A stretch of 64,000 bases of DNA from assembly GCA_021018815.1 (NCBI GenBank), contig JAITYX010000003.1, positions 6,186,501 to 6,250,500 of the forward strand, written 5' to 3'. The DNA comes from Talinum fruticosum (lineage: Eukaryota; Streptophyta; Magnoliopsida; Caryophyllales; Talinaceae). Under the pieces are notes generated by a model. The model was not told the DNA's origin. It did no database searches and worked only from the letters and a program-made list of their open reading frames with translations. Below, in pieces: positions 1-11,043 of the stretch (positions are counted from its first letter, which is position 1; each line of letters begins with the position of its first letter). Position numbers and translations under genes: made by a program.

Positions 1-121
1 AGTGACTCGAAACAAAAAATAGCTACTAACCCGAGTATCACTGAATCAATCGAGCTAATGGTTATCAATAATTTGAAAACACATAACACGTAATCATGCA
101 ATGAATAATAATAGCATATAA

Positions 122-1480
122 TTAAGCATTTAACATACTAAGCTCATTCCGAATAAAGCAAAGCCGATCTTCACGAAGAGGCTTAGTAAAAATATCGACT
201 AATTGAAAATTAGTAGGAATGAACTCAAGTTTAATATCACCTTTCTCAGAATGGTCTCTTAGGAAGTGATATCCGACCTTGATATGCTTTGTCTTCGAGT
301 GCTTGGACTAGATTCTTGGTGATGCTGATTGCACTCGATTGTCACACTTGATTGGAACCGATTGAAAAGATAGTACAAGATCTCTCAAGTGTTATTTTAT
401 CCATAAAATCTGAGCGCAACACGCTCCAGCTACAATATACTCGGCTTCGGCAGTTGATAGAGCTACTGAGTTACGCTTCTTTGAGTGCCAAGATATTAGG
501 GATTGACCCAGAAATTGGCAAGCTCCGGATGTGCTCTTTCTATCAACTTTATATCCAGCATAGTCCGCATCCGAGTATCCGAGTGAGGGTCGGTTCGACC
601 TAAATTTTGAGTGTCTGCAAGATATCCGAATATTCTCTTCAACGCAGTGAGATGTGATTCCTTTGGATTACCTTGAAATCTTGCGCATAAACAGACAGAT
701 GAACATTATATTAGGTCGGCTGGAAGTAGAATATAGCAAAGATCCAATCATACCTCGATAGAGTTTCGATCTATTGCTTTACCTTTCTCATCTAAGTCAA
801 GCTTTATACTGTCTGCTCATAGGTGTAGATGCGTCCTTTGCATCTTGAAGTTTGTATTTCTTCAGCAGCTCCTTGGTATACTTAGATTGATGGACATAGA
901 TCCCATCTTTGTCTTGTTTGATTTGTAAACCAAGGAAGAAATTGAGTTCTCCCATCATACTCATTTGGAATTCTTGACTCATCAACTTAGAAAATTCTCG
1001 ACACGAAATTCATTAGTAGCACCGAAGATAATATCATTAACGTAAATTTGAACAATAAGGAAATCTTTCCCTTTGGTTTTTATAAAGAGCGTCTTGTCGA
1101 TCTGACCTCTTTTAAAATCATTTTGAACTAAGAAGCTACTCGAGTCTTTCATACCAAGCTCGAGGGGCTTGTTTAAGACCATAGAGAGCCTTTTGAAGTT
1201 TGAAAACATGATTTGGAAATTCTGAGTTTTCAAAACGAGGAGGCTGCTCGACATAGACTTCCTCTTCAATAAAGCCATTGAGAAATGCACACTTAACATC
1301 CATTTGATATAATTTGATATGCATGCTTGGATGCAAATGCCAACAAGATTCTAATAGCTTCGATTCGGCAACGAGTGCAAAAGTTTCCCCACAATCAATT
1401 CCTTCTTCTTGATTGTAACCTTGAGCCACAAGTCTAGCCTTGTTTCGATTACCACTCCACCCTCATCCAGTTTGTTCTTA
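122..1480 (-). pseudogene. pol of S1: reverse transcriptase and RNase H (decayed)
   Basis: RT motifs read on the minus strand are KARLVAQGYNQEEGIDCGETF, MDVKCAFLNGFIEEEVYVEQPP, KALYGLKQAPRAWYERL, and IYVNDIIFGATNE at about 1020-1060. The catalytic box is YVND, where copia RTs need YVDD, so the polymerase would be inactive even without the frameshifts; S3 has the same change. GELNFFLGLQIKQDKDGIYV and SKYTKELLKKYKLQDAK follow. RNase H continues to a C-terminus matching S2 (IRNELSMLNA) with a TAA stop at 122-124. Frameshifts occur near 985, 1136 and 800. Confidence 0.85.
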
Positions 1481-1952
1481 AAAACCTATTTGGTTCCTAT
1501 AATCGGGTGGTCGAAGGTCGGTTGGTCGAGTCCGGACTTGGTTTCTTTCGAATTGATTGAGTTCCTCTTGCATGGCCTCTACCCATTCGAGGTTCATTAA
1601 GGGCCTCTAGTGCATTTTCGGGTTCGATTAATGAAATGAATGCAGTGAATGCACACAGATTTTGAAGAGAGGAGCGAGTTCTTACCCCACTTGTTAATAT
1701 CGAAATTATGTTTTCTAGTGGATGACTAGAAGTAAACTTGAATGCTTTACCAGTTCTCTAATTCACGAGATTTGTGGGCTGAATCGCTTGATCTTCGAAG
1801 TTTGTTCCGAGTGATCTTCTTTATTGACTTGTTCACTCGAGCGAGCTCTTGAGTTATCTCATTCCGAGTCGCTTCATTCCGAGTGACTTCATTCCGAGCC
1901 GGTTGAGTCCGAGTCTTTGTGGGCTTAGCTTCGTCATCATCTCTACCGAGCT

Positions 1953-3240
1953 TCAATTCGAGTATGAAGACTCACTTGGTTTCTCCTGTTCAAGTTCGTC
2001 AAACACAACGTGGATGCTCTCTTCCACTTTGTTAGTTCTCTTATTAAAAATTCGATAAGCTTTGTCTGTGAGAAGAATAACCCGGAAAAATACCTTCATC
2101 CGACCGAGCATCAAACTTGGTCGGGTGATCCTTACCATTGTTGTGAACGTAGCACTTACATCCGAATGGTCCGAAATAGGAAATATTTGGCTTCTTCCCT
2201 TTGTAGAGCTCATAAGGCATCTATTTAGAATATAGTTGGCTGTGTTGATCGCCTCTCGCCCGAAATAATAAGGCAAATTGTGCTCAATCATCATCGTCCT
2301 TGCTATTTCTTCAAGGGTTCTGTTCTTTCTCTCTACTACTCCATTCCGTTGAGGAGTTCGGGTGCTTGAGAAGTTGTGAGAGATACCATTTTTGTCACAA
2401 AACTCGAGAATTTTGAGTAGTTGAACTCCCTTCCATGGTCAATTCGAATTCTCCGGATCCGAGTCCGAGACTCAACTTGGATTTTTCTACGAGCTTGCTT
2501 GAACTCCTTGAATGCTTCATTTTTGTGCTTAAGAAAACACACCCAAGTAAATCGAGAATAATCATCAATAATAACAAATATATAAGATTTACCTCCAAGG
2601 CTCTTAACAGGAATTTCACCACATAAATCCATGTGCAATAGCTCAAGCACTTTAGTTGTGGAAACTGTTTTCAGAGATTTGAATGAAGATCCGACTTGTT
2701 TCCCTCTAGTGCATGCTTCACAAACTTTATCCTTCTCAAAGACACGGTTAGGTAAACCCCTAACTAGACCGTGAGATGCCAATTTTTAATAGTATGCATG
2801 CTAATATGGCCTAATCTACGATGCCATGTCCATGCGTCATCATGAAGAGATGCTTTTAAGCATGATAAATTCCGACTCGGGTCGAAAGAGGAATGATGTA
2901 GGTGTTACCCGATCTTTTACTTGAAAGCTTGACTCTCCTTGGTGGTAACATCGAAATGTAGCGGTTAGTGCAGGTGAATCTTACCTCTTGACCTTTATCG
3001 CACGATTGGGAAATACCGAGCGGATTGTATTTCAATCCTTTGACAAGGTACACTTGGACTCGACCGGATTGCATCCTTTTCCAATCTTGCCTATCCCAAC
3101 TATCCCGCCTTTGCTATCATCTCCAAATGTGACCTTTCCTCCTTTATGTTTTTCCAACTCGAAAAGAGTCCTGCATCTCCGACATGTGGCGTGAACATCC
3201 ACTTGTCAAGGTACCAGTGTCCTTTTGATCTCTTCGAGTG
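1953..3240 (-). pseudogene. pol of S1: protease, GAG-pre-integrase and integrase (decayed)
   Basis: Read on the minus strand. The protease site is damaged: the WYLD of the expected WYLDSG is present at about 3205-3215, but an indel destroys the DSG triad that S2 keeps. The block VYLVKGLKYNPLGISQ and CDKGQEVRFT (about 2940-3080) is the retropepsin and pre-integrase segment. The integrase core has the first catalytic Asp in HMDLCGEIPVKSLGGKSY, the second in RIDHGREFNYSKF, and the final Glu near 2340 in a VVERKN motif that is frameshifted. The downstream GKKPNIFSIS-type segment up to about 1953 ends in FNKRTNKVEESIHVVFDELEQ, which is typical of the copia integrase C-terminal region. Confidence 0.82.
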
Positions 3241-3279
3241 ACCTGCAAAACAGAGAGACTCTAACCCTTCTCACTTCCT

Positions 3280-5065
3280 CTAACGAACCCGAGTAACATT
3301 CTTTACTTGTGGTTCTTTTACGAGGAAGAAGGTTTTTCGGAACCCAGATTTGAGTGACTTTGGGGTTTGTCCGATTCCGAGTCTTCTTTTCGAGAACCGA
3401 GTTTGTGTCTCTTTCTTTTGAAAACCTTTCCTTTTGCGGCAGGAGAAAATGGTTTCCTTTTGTAAGCAGCTTCTGGGCTTATTCCTTTCTTCATTTCTGT
3501 GAATGGGACCATGTTCAACTTTCCCGAACTTTACAGTTCTAGAATCCTTTTTAAATAAATTTGAGTAGGAATTGGATTCCTCCTCTTTGCTGAAACCAAG
3601 ACCTTCTTTTCGAAAGGAGACACATTGTGATCCTAAGAGCATGTCAAGGTTTTTCGACCTTGAGTAAATTTTAAAACCAGATCTTGAGACTTAATGAGCT
3701 TACGCTTTAGCTGCTCATTTTCTTTCTGAGTAACTCGGACTCGGTCTCATTAGATTGAGCACTAGTCTTGAGTTCTCTAAGTGTGACTCTCGGTTTTCCA
3801 ATTCATTTTTCAACGAAGTGCTCTCGGAAGAAATTGACTCAAGTTGTTCTTTGAATCGAGAAGAATCGAGATTGGACTTTTCTTCCAAAGTAAAAATGTA
3901 TTTAGCTAAATTAACTTTGGAGAATTTTAGGAAGTAATCAATTACCTCTTGAGGATTAGTTTCCTCATTGTTCGAGTCCGAGTCCGACTCCCTTTCAGCT
4001 TCGGAGTTAGAGATTGCCATCGGACATTTCGAGTCGTCCGAGTCCTCATCATCTTCGATGAGTCCTCATCGCTCCATGTTGCCATCATAGCCTTCTTCTT
4101 CTTTCTGTCCCTTTTCCTTTTCGGACGAGTCTTTGACTATATGGTCTTTGCTTGCCACACTCAAAACATCCGGAATTCTTAGATAAGAGTAACTTTGAAG
4201 GTGAAGAATACTTGCCTTTTCTATCCCTCTTGTCTTTCTTGTAGAATTCTTCTTTTGGCCTTTTATCCCATCTTTTGTGCTTCATCATTCTCTTGAAGCC
4301 TCTAGCAATCAGTGCCATGGGATCGTCTTTTGAGTCGGAGGAGCTCGGATTTGCTTCCTTGGATTACGAGGCTTTCGGTGCTATGTTCCTTTTGGTACGC
4401 CCTCGGCATCCTCCTCTTCTAGGTAGATTTCGTGTGTGAGAAGCTTTCCGATGAGCTCGTTTGGCTTTAAGAGTGAAAGGTTCCGAGCTTCCTCTATGGC
4501 GATTACCTTGGGACCATCTTCTTTTGGGTAGACTTCGAGTATCTTTCCGCACATTTCCTCGTGAGAAATCTTCTTACCCAATGATTTGAGATTGTTGGTA
4601 ATCTCGATAAATCGAATGAACATCCGAGTAATGTTTTCTTCGGCTTCATTTTAAACAACTCGTATTTATGAAGATATCGGTTGATCTTCGCTTATCCGAC
4701 CTGGCTGGTGCCTTCATAAGTGTTGACAAGTGTGTCCCACACTTCTTTTGCTGAGTTGCAGGCGGACACCCGATTGTATTCTTCGGAGCTAATGGCGCAC
4801 ATCGGAATGTTCATAGCCTTGAAGTTCTTCCCGAACTTCTGCTTCGCCAGGAGTAAATTCGGCCTTTGTCTTTGGAATGATTCTGAATTCTTCTATCTTC
4901 ATTGGAATGTAGTTTCCTTGTTGTATGATTTCCCATACATCTTCATCATGATCCATAAGGAAACATTCCATGAGTTTCTTCTAATGCCCAAAGTTTAATC
5001 CTTTGAATTTTGGTGGTCTCGTTGGAAGATCTTCCTTCATCGAACTCTCCGGTGTTACGAGCCAT
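3280..5065 (-). pseudogene. gag of S1 (decayed)
   Basis: Gag of a copia element, the structural nucleocapsid protein. The start is the ATG at 5063-5065 (MARNTGEFDEG in sense), about 60 bp after the LTR and matching the same start in S2 and S3. The N-terminal part contains WEIIQQGNYIPMKIEEF and later MFIRFTEITNNLKSLGK-like stretches, as in copia-type gag (UBN2 family). A degenerate zinc knuckle reads CFECGKQ near 4150-4180; S2 keeps the intact CCHC form. The C-terminal part is acidic and helical (DSDSNNEETNPQEVIDYFLK, then an LE-rich coiled coil). It is split over at least five frames (for example 4381-4623, 3715-4020, 3280-3642), so no full product is possible. Confidence 0.8.
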
Positions 5066-5110
5066 TTGATCTTTAGACCTTTGGATGGTTAGATCCTTTA
5101 TGAAAGGTTA

Positions 5111-5123
5111 GGCTTTGATACCA
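5111..5123 (-). other. Primer-binding site of S1 (initiator Met tRNA type)
   Basis: In sense, TGGTATCAAAGCC follows the LTR end CTTCA after two bases. Copia elements typically carry TGGTATCAGAGC here, complementary to the 3' end of initiator methionine tRNA; this copy has one change in that core. Confidence 0.8.
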
Positions 5124-5125
5124 AT

Positions 5126-6699
5126 TGAAGGTTTCCTCGGGAGAGTCCGAGTCACCCTAGAGGGGGTGAATAGGGTGAAGAAGGATTTTCGTAGAAATTC
5201 AAACTCTTTTGTCAAATAAAATACGAGAGATGGATTCGAGTCAAAAGCAGAGTCGAAAGGTGTGGACTCGAAATGCTTGCTTAGAGTAAAGTGACAAATT
5301 AAATAAAGACTTTAAGATAGTCCGAGTCTAGAATGAACTCGAAAGTAAACACTTAGAGATTACGTGGAAACCCTCCTGGGGCAGAAAACCACGGACCGTG
5401 CTAATCCAAGCACGAAGTCGATTCACTATTTTGAGTCCACAAAATACCGTGAACTGACCGAACCCAAGTTGCTCCCTTAGACAACTCTTTACAAGTTTTT
5501 GTAGACTCGGAAATTCCCTTATCCGATCTAGTACTTCCTAGCTGAGATAACCCTTACAGCTAGGGACAACTAAGCTGAGTTAACCTTTACGGCTTAGTCA
5601 AGGGACCTTACGAGAGAAAGTAAGAAAGTGTTTGTAACTAAGTACAAGACCTTACAACTCGAAAGTAATGAATTATAGAGTAGGAGTTGTAAGTAGAAGA
5701 TTGAGAGTAACTACAATGACTTTTCTCAAGTACGTATATTAACAATAATTTCGGCAATCTTCAAGTCTTGTGAGTTGGCTTCTATTTATAGATGACCAAG
5801 CGAGTAGCCGTTATCTTCATCTGCGACCGAGAGTTCTTTGTGACCGTTGACAAAAGCTTTCGAGTCACTCGAAAGTATCCGTTGTGATATGAACGTTGGA
5901 CAACGGTTTAACTCTCTTGGAAGTCCCAAAACCATTGGCGGTGTCTTGAAAGATAAGGTGGAAACCTCCGTTAAGCTTGGCATTCCAGTTTTCCAGATTT
6001 GGAAACATACGACCTTGACACAATCTTCCGGGACTCGGAGCGAGAGAAGGTGAAAAGCCATGTCTGCTGGTGATTTGACGTTCGAAGCCAGGTTACTTTT
6101 GTAGTTTGAAAAGTGTATCCTCGTTTGAATAACCTACAAAAGTAAATCAATTTTGGTTCTCAAAGTATAAAGTACTTTGGTCCAAGATTAGACACGAGAT
6201 AATAAAATAATTACGATGATTAAGCAACTAATTATCCGAGTCGGAAAAGAAATGGAATTTTACGAGTCTAATATCCATGTAACTCAAAATTCCATCCGAC
6301 TTAGTCTAAGCGAAGAATCAAGATACATGAAGAATATTAGAGTGAAATAACTTGATATAGACTAAGCATGAATTAGACTAAAAGCACCGACTTCGAGCAA
6401 GATAGAACAAATAACATGGAGTCGGATCCGAGCGGAAAACTAGTCCGAACATTGAACGATATATCTAAGCACCGAGGGGCTCGGAGCCGAGTGAGACACA
6501 CATATGCGTTTTACGAGTCACTCAAGAATAAGCAAGAAAATCATGAAGTAAGTGTCTGTATCGGTTAGATAAGATACCATATCACTCAGAAAAGTTTCTA
6601 AGGTACAAGGAATGCCTTGGAATCAAAACTCTATAAGTAAGCAATTGTTATGCTCGATTCGGTTCATACAACTCGGAAAGTGTTGTGTAGTGTCCGACA
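5126..6699 (-). repeat. 5' LTR of S1
   Basis: On the plus strand it runs from TGAAGGTTTCC at 5126 to GTCCGACA ending at 6699, so in sense it starts TGTCGG and ends CTTCA. Boundaries were set by alignment with the two S2 LTRs (45408-46977 and 54703-56281), which are about the same length and share long blocks. A TATA box (TATAAATA in sense) lies at 5783-5790, in the conserved block that is followed by short AGCTGAG-type and TTACGGCTTAG-type repeats. AACGG/CCGTT motifs cluster upstream of the TATA box. The copy is clearly diverged from S2. Confidence 0.85.
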
Positions 6700-7984
6700 T
6701 AATAATATAGAAATATCTTACATTAGAATAATATATTTGCGAGAATGTCCAAGGTGCGAAACATATGCTTGCTAGAATTGATTCCACCGAATCGAGACTC
6801 ATATAAGTATGACAAGGCATAATATATGTGATAAATATAGTCCTATAAATCATGTGATTATCAAATAGGACAAGGCCACAAAAAGATCATTCGGTTTTAT
6901 CATAATAAGATCACATAAAATCTTGGCCGAAGATAGATAAAATAAAATCTAGCTAATTAAGGAAACAATCTCAAAAATATCTTTTGACATCTAAATCAAA
7001 TCAACTTGATTTTCTCAGCATATAATCAGCATATAGGGTACAAAATAAATCAAGAATATGCTGAAATATTATAGACTTAAATTAGGAATGAATAACTACC
7101 TCGTTAGTGTACTCGGATATTATATCCGGGTGCTCGGACCGATACGTCTAGTTACATAGAGTATTTCAACATTAAGTAAACGCGTATTCACTTACCATAT
7201 AATCATATATACTTGGGTGTAATATGAAATGAATCTGCATAGATAGTTTACACACTCAAACTTCACTTTCTAAGACCCTGTTAGCTTTAGCTTGCATCCT
7301 TACAACTCCTTACAATTTTCATTCCTTACACCTTCTTACATCTCCTTACATATTCTTATAACTCCTTACAGTTCCTTACAACTTCTTACAGATCCTTACA
7401 GTTACATATTCTTATTATTCTACTGTTAATAAATAAAAAAAATTGGTGAATATTATGTACATAAAGGATGTCTACTAGAAATGACTGTGAGATATTTACG
7501 TAGCGGGTATAGCTAAACTCACACCTTATTTTCCTCATTCCTATATACTCATGCTCCTATTGGCTACTTCGACTATATCAGGTTTATTTAGATAAATGTG
7601 TAAGGATTTTGATAATTCATACACATTAGGTACATTAATTTAATTTTATGTCTTAAGAAATTCATAAATAAAGTCCAAGAAATAATTAATTTTAAAAATT
7701 ATCATGTCCATTTCACCTAGTTATCATGAATAATATACAAACAGTTTGTTAAAATTCAAGTTTGTAGGTGAATAGTCAAGTTAAATTTGACGAAATCATT
7801 TGAGCAATTTCAGCCCTACTCCATTTAGCATAAGTTGTTGTGAGAGGTGTAAGATTTAAGAAACTATAAGAAGTTGTAAAAAGTTACCAGCAATATAAAA
7901 TGTTATAAATGATCTAGTAAAAATATTTTATGTATTCATATGTATATTATTATAATTATGTGCAACATATTTATATTTTTATAT
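6700..7984. other. AT-rich intergenic stretch, no gene seen
   Basis: Host-side sequence beyond the S1 LTR. The only clear structure is a run of imperfect CTCCTTACA units at about 7295-7405, and a TGTAAG-rich block in opposite orientation near 7845-7890. Together these could be the two decayed arms of a MITE. No open reading frame with recognisable content. Confidence 0.5.
7295..7405. repeat. CTCCTTACA-type degenerate short tandem repeat
   Basis: Roughly ten imperfect decamers of the form ACAACTCCTT/ACATCTCCTT. The same motif recurs at about 10255-10360 and 10857-10915 in this window, flanking a MITE, so it is a dispersed repeat rather than a local slip. Confidence 0.6.
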
Positions 7985-8207
7985 GTCGAGGGGTCACTGG
8001 GGCATGGCCATTTACCCTATCCCCTCCCTCCCCCACCCCCGGGTTCGAATTTGGGTGGGAACAATTTCCTACATTTGAGAAAACTGTGGTGGGAGGATAG
8101 CTTATGGCCTTGACATTACCCCCTTCCCGACCCGTTAAGCCCGTTGGACATCCCTAAGGTAGGGGGCCCAGGTATGGGTAGGCACGCTTACCGATCAAAA
8201 AAATTTA
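7985..8207 (+). mobile_element. SINE-like GC-rich segment with a B-box-like motif
   Basis: A compact GC-rich block in an AT-rich setting. It contains GGGTTCGAATTTGG at about 8040, which matches the RNA polymerase III B-box consensus (GGTTCGANNCC), and it ends at CCGATCAAAAAAATTT, an A-rich tail. A matching A-box is not convincing and I found no clear target duplication. It could instead be a tRNA-derived relic or an unrelated GC-rich repeat. Confidence 0.35.
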
Positions 8208-8500
8208 TTTCTATTTATGAGTTATACATAATTAATAGAATTATAAAATTTATATATTTGTGATGCTGAATGCATATATGTCATGTTTAATGAATTCTTT
8301 TTAAAAAAAATTATATTTGATATTTATGAAAAGAGTTTTTATAGATGCATAAATATTTTTCATGTAATTAGTTGAAAATAACCTTTCTTTTACAAGTTTG
8401 AAATAAATATCTTCAACTCCCTCCTTTTTATAATATGTCACTTTAAGTAACATTTTTCATTTAGTAACATTATTTTATTTTCCTGTAAGAATACCTTTAC

Positions 8501-8564
8501 AATAATAATAATAATAATAATAATAATCATAATAATAATAATAATAATAATAATAGTAACAGTA
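8501..8564. repeat. (TAA)n microsatellite
   Basis: About 20 tandem AAT/TAA trinucleotides with one interruption (ATC) near 8528 and a degraded 3' end. Confidence 0.95.
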
Positions 8565-8667
8565 ATAACTATTACTCCAATATTTTTCTTTTGGTTATTA
8601 TTTTGATATAACAATTGTTACTATTTTGACAATTTTTTATTTTTAATGTCCTAAGAATTTTAAAGGC

Positions 8668-8669
<2 letters not shown>

Positions 8670-8719
<50 letters not shown>
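8670..8719. repeat. (AT)n microsatellite
   Basis: About 25 uninterrupted AT dinucleotides, directly abutting the left arm of the MITE at 8721. AT runs are common MITE targets, and the right arm of that MITE also ends in TATATATA. Confidence 0.95.
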
Positions 8720-8720
<1 letters not shown>

Positions 8721-8722
<2 letters not shown>

Positions 8723-9127
8723 TTACCTCACTTGAGGTTTTTGGAAATCATTTATAAACCCTCCAAATATACTTATTTATTCTTACCCACCCTAAATTTA
8801 GAGATAAAAAATATTTAATATAAAAAAACGGTGAAAGGCTAATTGGAATCGTAAAAGGACAAGTTTATCCCTAATTTTTAAAATACAATGACTTTTTACC
8901 CCCATGCCTAGAAAGAGCACACATATCGTAAAAGGGCAATTGTGGCATTATAAATCTTTTTGTATGCCACGTCAGCACACATATCGTATTTGCATGTTGT
9001 TTATTATTAACAACAAAGGTCAATGCATCACTGAAATATTAATTGCTCTAGTCGGGGTGGGTAAAAATAAATATCAATACTTGGAGGGTTTGTAAATGAT
9101 TTTTAAATACCTCGAGGGAGGTAAATA
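8721..9127. mobile_element. MITE with ~70-bp terminal inverted repeats
   Basis: The left arm (about 8721-8793, starting ATTTACCTCACTTGAGG) is the reverse complement, with scattered mismatches, of the right arm (about 9054-9127, ending CTCGAGGGAGGTAAAT). The paired blocks include AAACCCTCCAA and TACCCACCC. The interior has no coding content. Non-autonomous elements with long TIRs of this kind are usually Mutator-related, but the superfamily is not proved here because the target duplication is lost in the AT-rich flanks. The 63-codon ORF inside it is not a gene. Confidence 0.75.
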
Positions 9128-9159
9128 TAAATATATATAATTAAATACATTGCTATATA

Positions 9160-9253
9160 TGATAACTAAATACATTGCTTTCTTAAACACAATATATATA
9201 AGACATTGCCATATAAGCATCTTATGTGTCATTCATATAAAGCTCCTACCCAA

Positions 9254-9321
<68 letters not shown>

Positions 9322-9414
9322 TTGGGTATGAGCTCTATATGAATGACACATAAGATGCTTATATGGCAATGTCTTATAAATATTGTGTTTAAGAAAGCAA
9401 TGTATTTAGTTATA
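9160..9414. mobile_element. Foldback element with ~98-bp near-perfect arms and (AT)n loop
   Basis: The left arm 9160-9259 and right arm 9317-9414 are reverse complements with only a handful of mismatches; paired blocks include TAACTAAATACATTGC and GACATTGCCATATAAGC. The loop is a pure AT dinucleotide run of about 58 bp (9258-9318). A transcript across it would form a hairpin about 98 bp long. No coding content. Confidence 0.85.
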
Positions 9415-10254
9415 TTTTAAGTAATTGATTTATATGAAGTTATACCATGAATTAATTGATTGTATTGATCCAAAAACAAATGTATTCATATTCAAACATC
9501 ACCTTTCTATATATGCATTAGTATACCTTTTCATAATTAATAAATGTTGGATATAATCAATGTACAAATCTTGAACAAAAAGTATATGACTATATGATAA
9601 TACGTAAAATGACATATGTAATAACCGTATGGGATTACTTGACTACATAAATATTCATCTTAGATTGAATTAATACAATACTATATTCAAATAAAACAAA
9701 TAATTTTTTTATTGTATATATATATAAAGTAATTAGTATGATCATAATATAATTGTTAATAAATTAATTAATATTTAAAATATATTTATTCACCTATCAA
9801 AAAAAACTTTCACATATTAGGAAATTTTTGAAAGTAGTCAATATAACTATGATATGAAAACAAAAGAAATTTTAAAAATTATATAAAAAGGATACTTATA
9901 TTTTTATAAAATTATCATCTACTTTTAAAATCATATATATATTATTTATTTATATTAATAAAATTAAAATAAAAAATAACTAAAGCCTTTGCATCACAAG
10001 GGTATGACACTAGTAATAATAATAATGTAATAAATGAAGTGTTACAAAAGGTTTTCATAATATAAAGAAAAGAAAAATAAAAAATAGAGTCAATAAATGG
10101 TGATGCACCAAGTGTCGATCTTCCAATAACAAAGCACTCAATATAAATTTTATAATTTACATTGAATTAATAAATAAAAATACAAATACATTGTACATAA
10201 ATATAAAAAGTACATGAACCATTTTTATCAAGTCATACATAAAATCTTATATTA
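9415..10254. other. AT-rich stretch, no feature recognised
   Basis: Very AT-rich sequence with short poly-A and poly-T runs and one short (TAA)n near 10010-10030. No ORF, TIR or TE motif was recognised. Confidence 0.6.
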
Positions 10255-10360
10255 CGTACAACTCCTTACATCCAGTAACACCTCCTTAAAACTTCGACAA
10301 CTCTTTACAACTTATTATACCTCCTTACAACTCCTTACAGTTTCTTACAACTTGTTATAA
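10255..10360. repeat. CTCCTTACA-type degenerate repeat, left of MITE
   Basis: Repeated ACAACTCCTTAC units as at 7295-7405. The tract resumes at 10857-10915, so the MITE at 10368-10837 appears to have inserted into it. Confidence 0.6.
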
Positions 10361-10367
10361 CTACATA

Positions 10368-10837
10368 GGCTCTATTTGATTCTAAGAAAATAGGTTGGAA
10401 AGAAAATTTAAATGGAAAAAAAGTAATGAGGAAAAAAAGTTAAGGGAAAATTAATTTTTTTCTTGTGTTTGGTTCAAGGAAAAATAGAGGGAAAAAAGTA
10501 TAATCATTTTCCAACTTCTTACCCATCACTACATTGTCATAGAGAGGAGAGAGAAAATACTCAATAACATTGATTAATTTAGAGGAGAGAGAAAATTCTT
10601 AATAACCTTTCTTAATAGAATTCTCTCTTTTCTCCATTTCTCTCTCTTTGTGAATTTTTCTTCCATTTTCCTCTCAATTTTGGAAGGAAAATATCATTGA
10701 CCAAATTGATAAATTTTTCCATGAGTTTTTCCATCAAACTTTTTTCTCTACTTTTTTCTTCAATTCAAATAAGGGAAAGAAATTCATTTTCCACATTTTT
10801 TTCTTTCCTTCTAATTTTCTTAGAATCAAATGGAGTC
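10368..10837. mobile_element. MITE with ~40-bp TIR starting GRCTCYATTTGATTC
   Basis: The left end GGCTCTATTTGATTCTAAG and the reverse complement of the right end GACTCCATTTGATTCTAAG match over about 40 bp, with the AAGAAAAT and GGAAAGAAAA blocks also shared. The interior is poly-A and poly-T rich and imperfectly palindromic (left A-rich, right T-rich). The terminal GGC-YATTTG form resembles PIF/Harbinger or hAT MITEs. The flanks are ATA and TTA, not a clean duplication. The 82-codon ORF inside is an artefact of the T-rich half. Confidence 0.75.
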
Positions 10838-10856
10838 TTAAAGTTTCTTACTTTTG

Positions 10857-10915
10857 TTTACAACTCCTTACAGATTGCTTACAACTTTCCTTATAATTCC
10901 TTACATTTAAAACAA
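10857..10915. repeat. CTCCTTACA-type degenerate repeat, right of MITE
   Basis: Continuation of the tract at 10255-10360 across the MITE. Confidence 0.55.
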
Positions 10916-11043
10916 ATAGGGCCTTATATACAAAATAATAACTAAGAACCACATAATATAGATAAATTATACACCCAACTATCAATCATATTGCCATATT
11001 CATAAGTAATGCTACAAGTATGAAATGCATATAACCAACATAT

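Larger units (their letters stand above)
1..6699 (-). mobile_element. S1: Sirevirus-like Ty1/copia element, 3' end cut by window
   Basis: Domain order read on the minus strand is 5' LTR, PBS, gag, protease, integrase, RT, RNase H, which is the copia order. Position 1 aligns with about position 49537 of the complete copy S2, so the additional 3' ORF and 3' LTR of S1 lie outside the window. The long LTR (about 1.57 kb), zinc-knuckle gag and PBS type fit the Sirevirus (SIRE/Maximus) lineage. Reading frames are broken many times, so the element is dead. The host side at 6700 begins TAATA; the partner target duplication is not visible. Confidence 0.9.

Noticed and set aside
10697..10945. 82-codon ORF rich in Phe and Ser
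   Set aside because: Falls in the T-rich half of a MITE.
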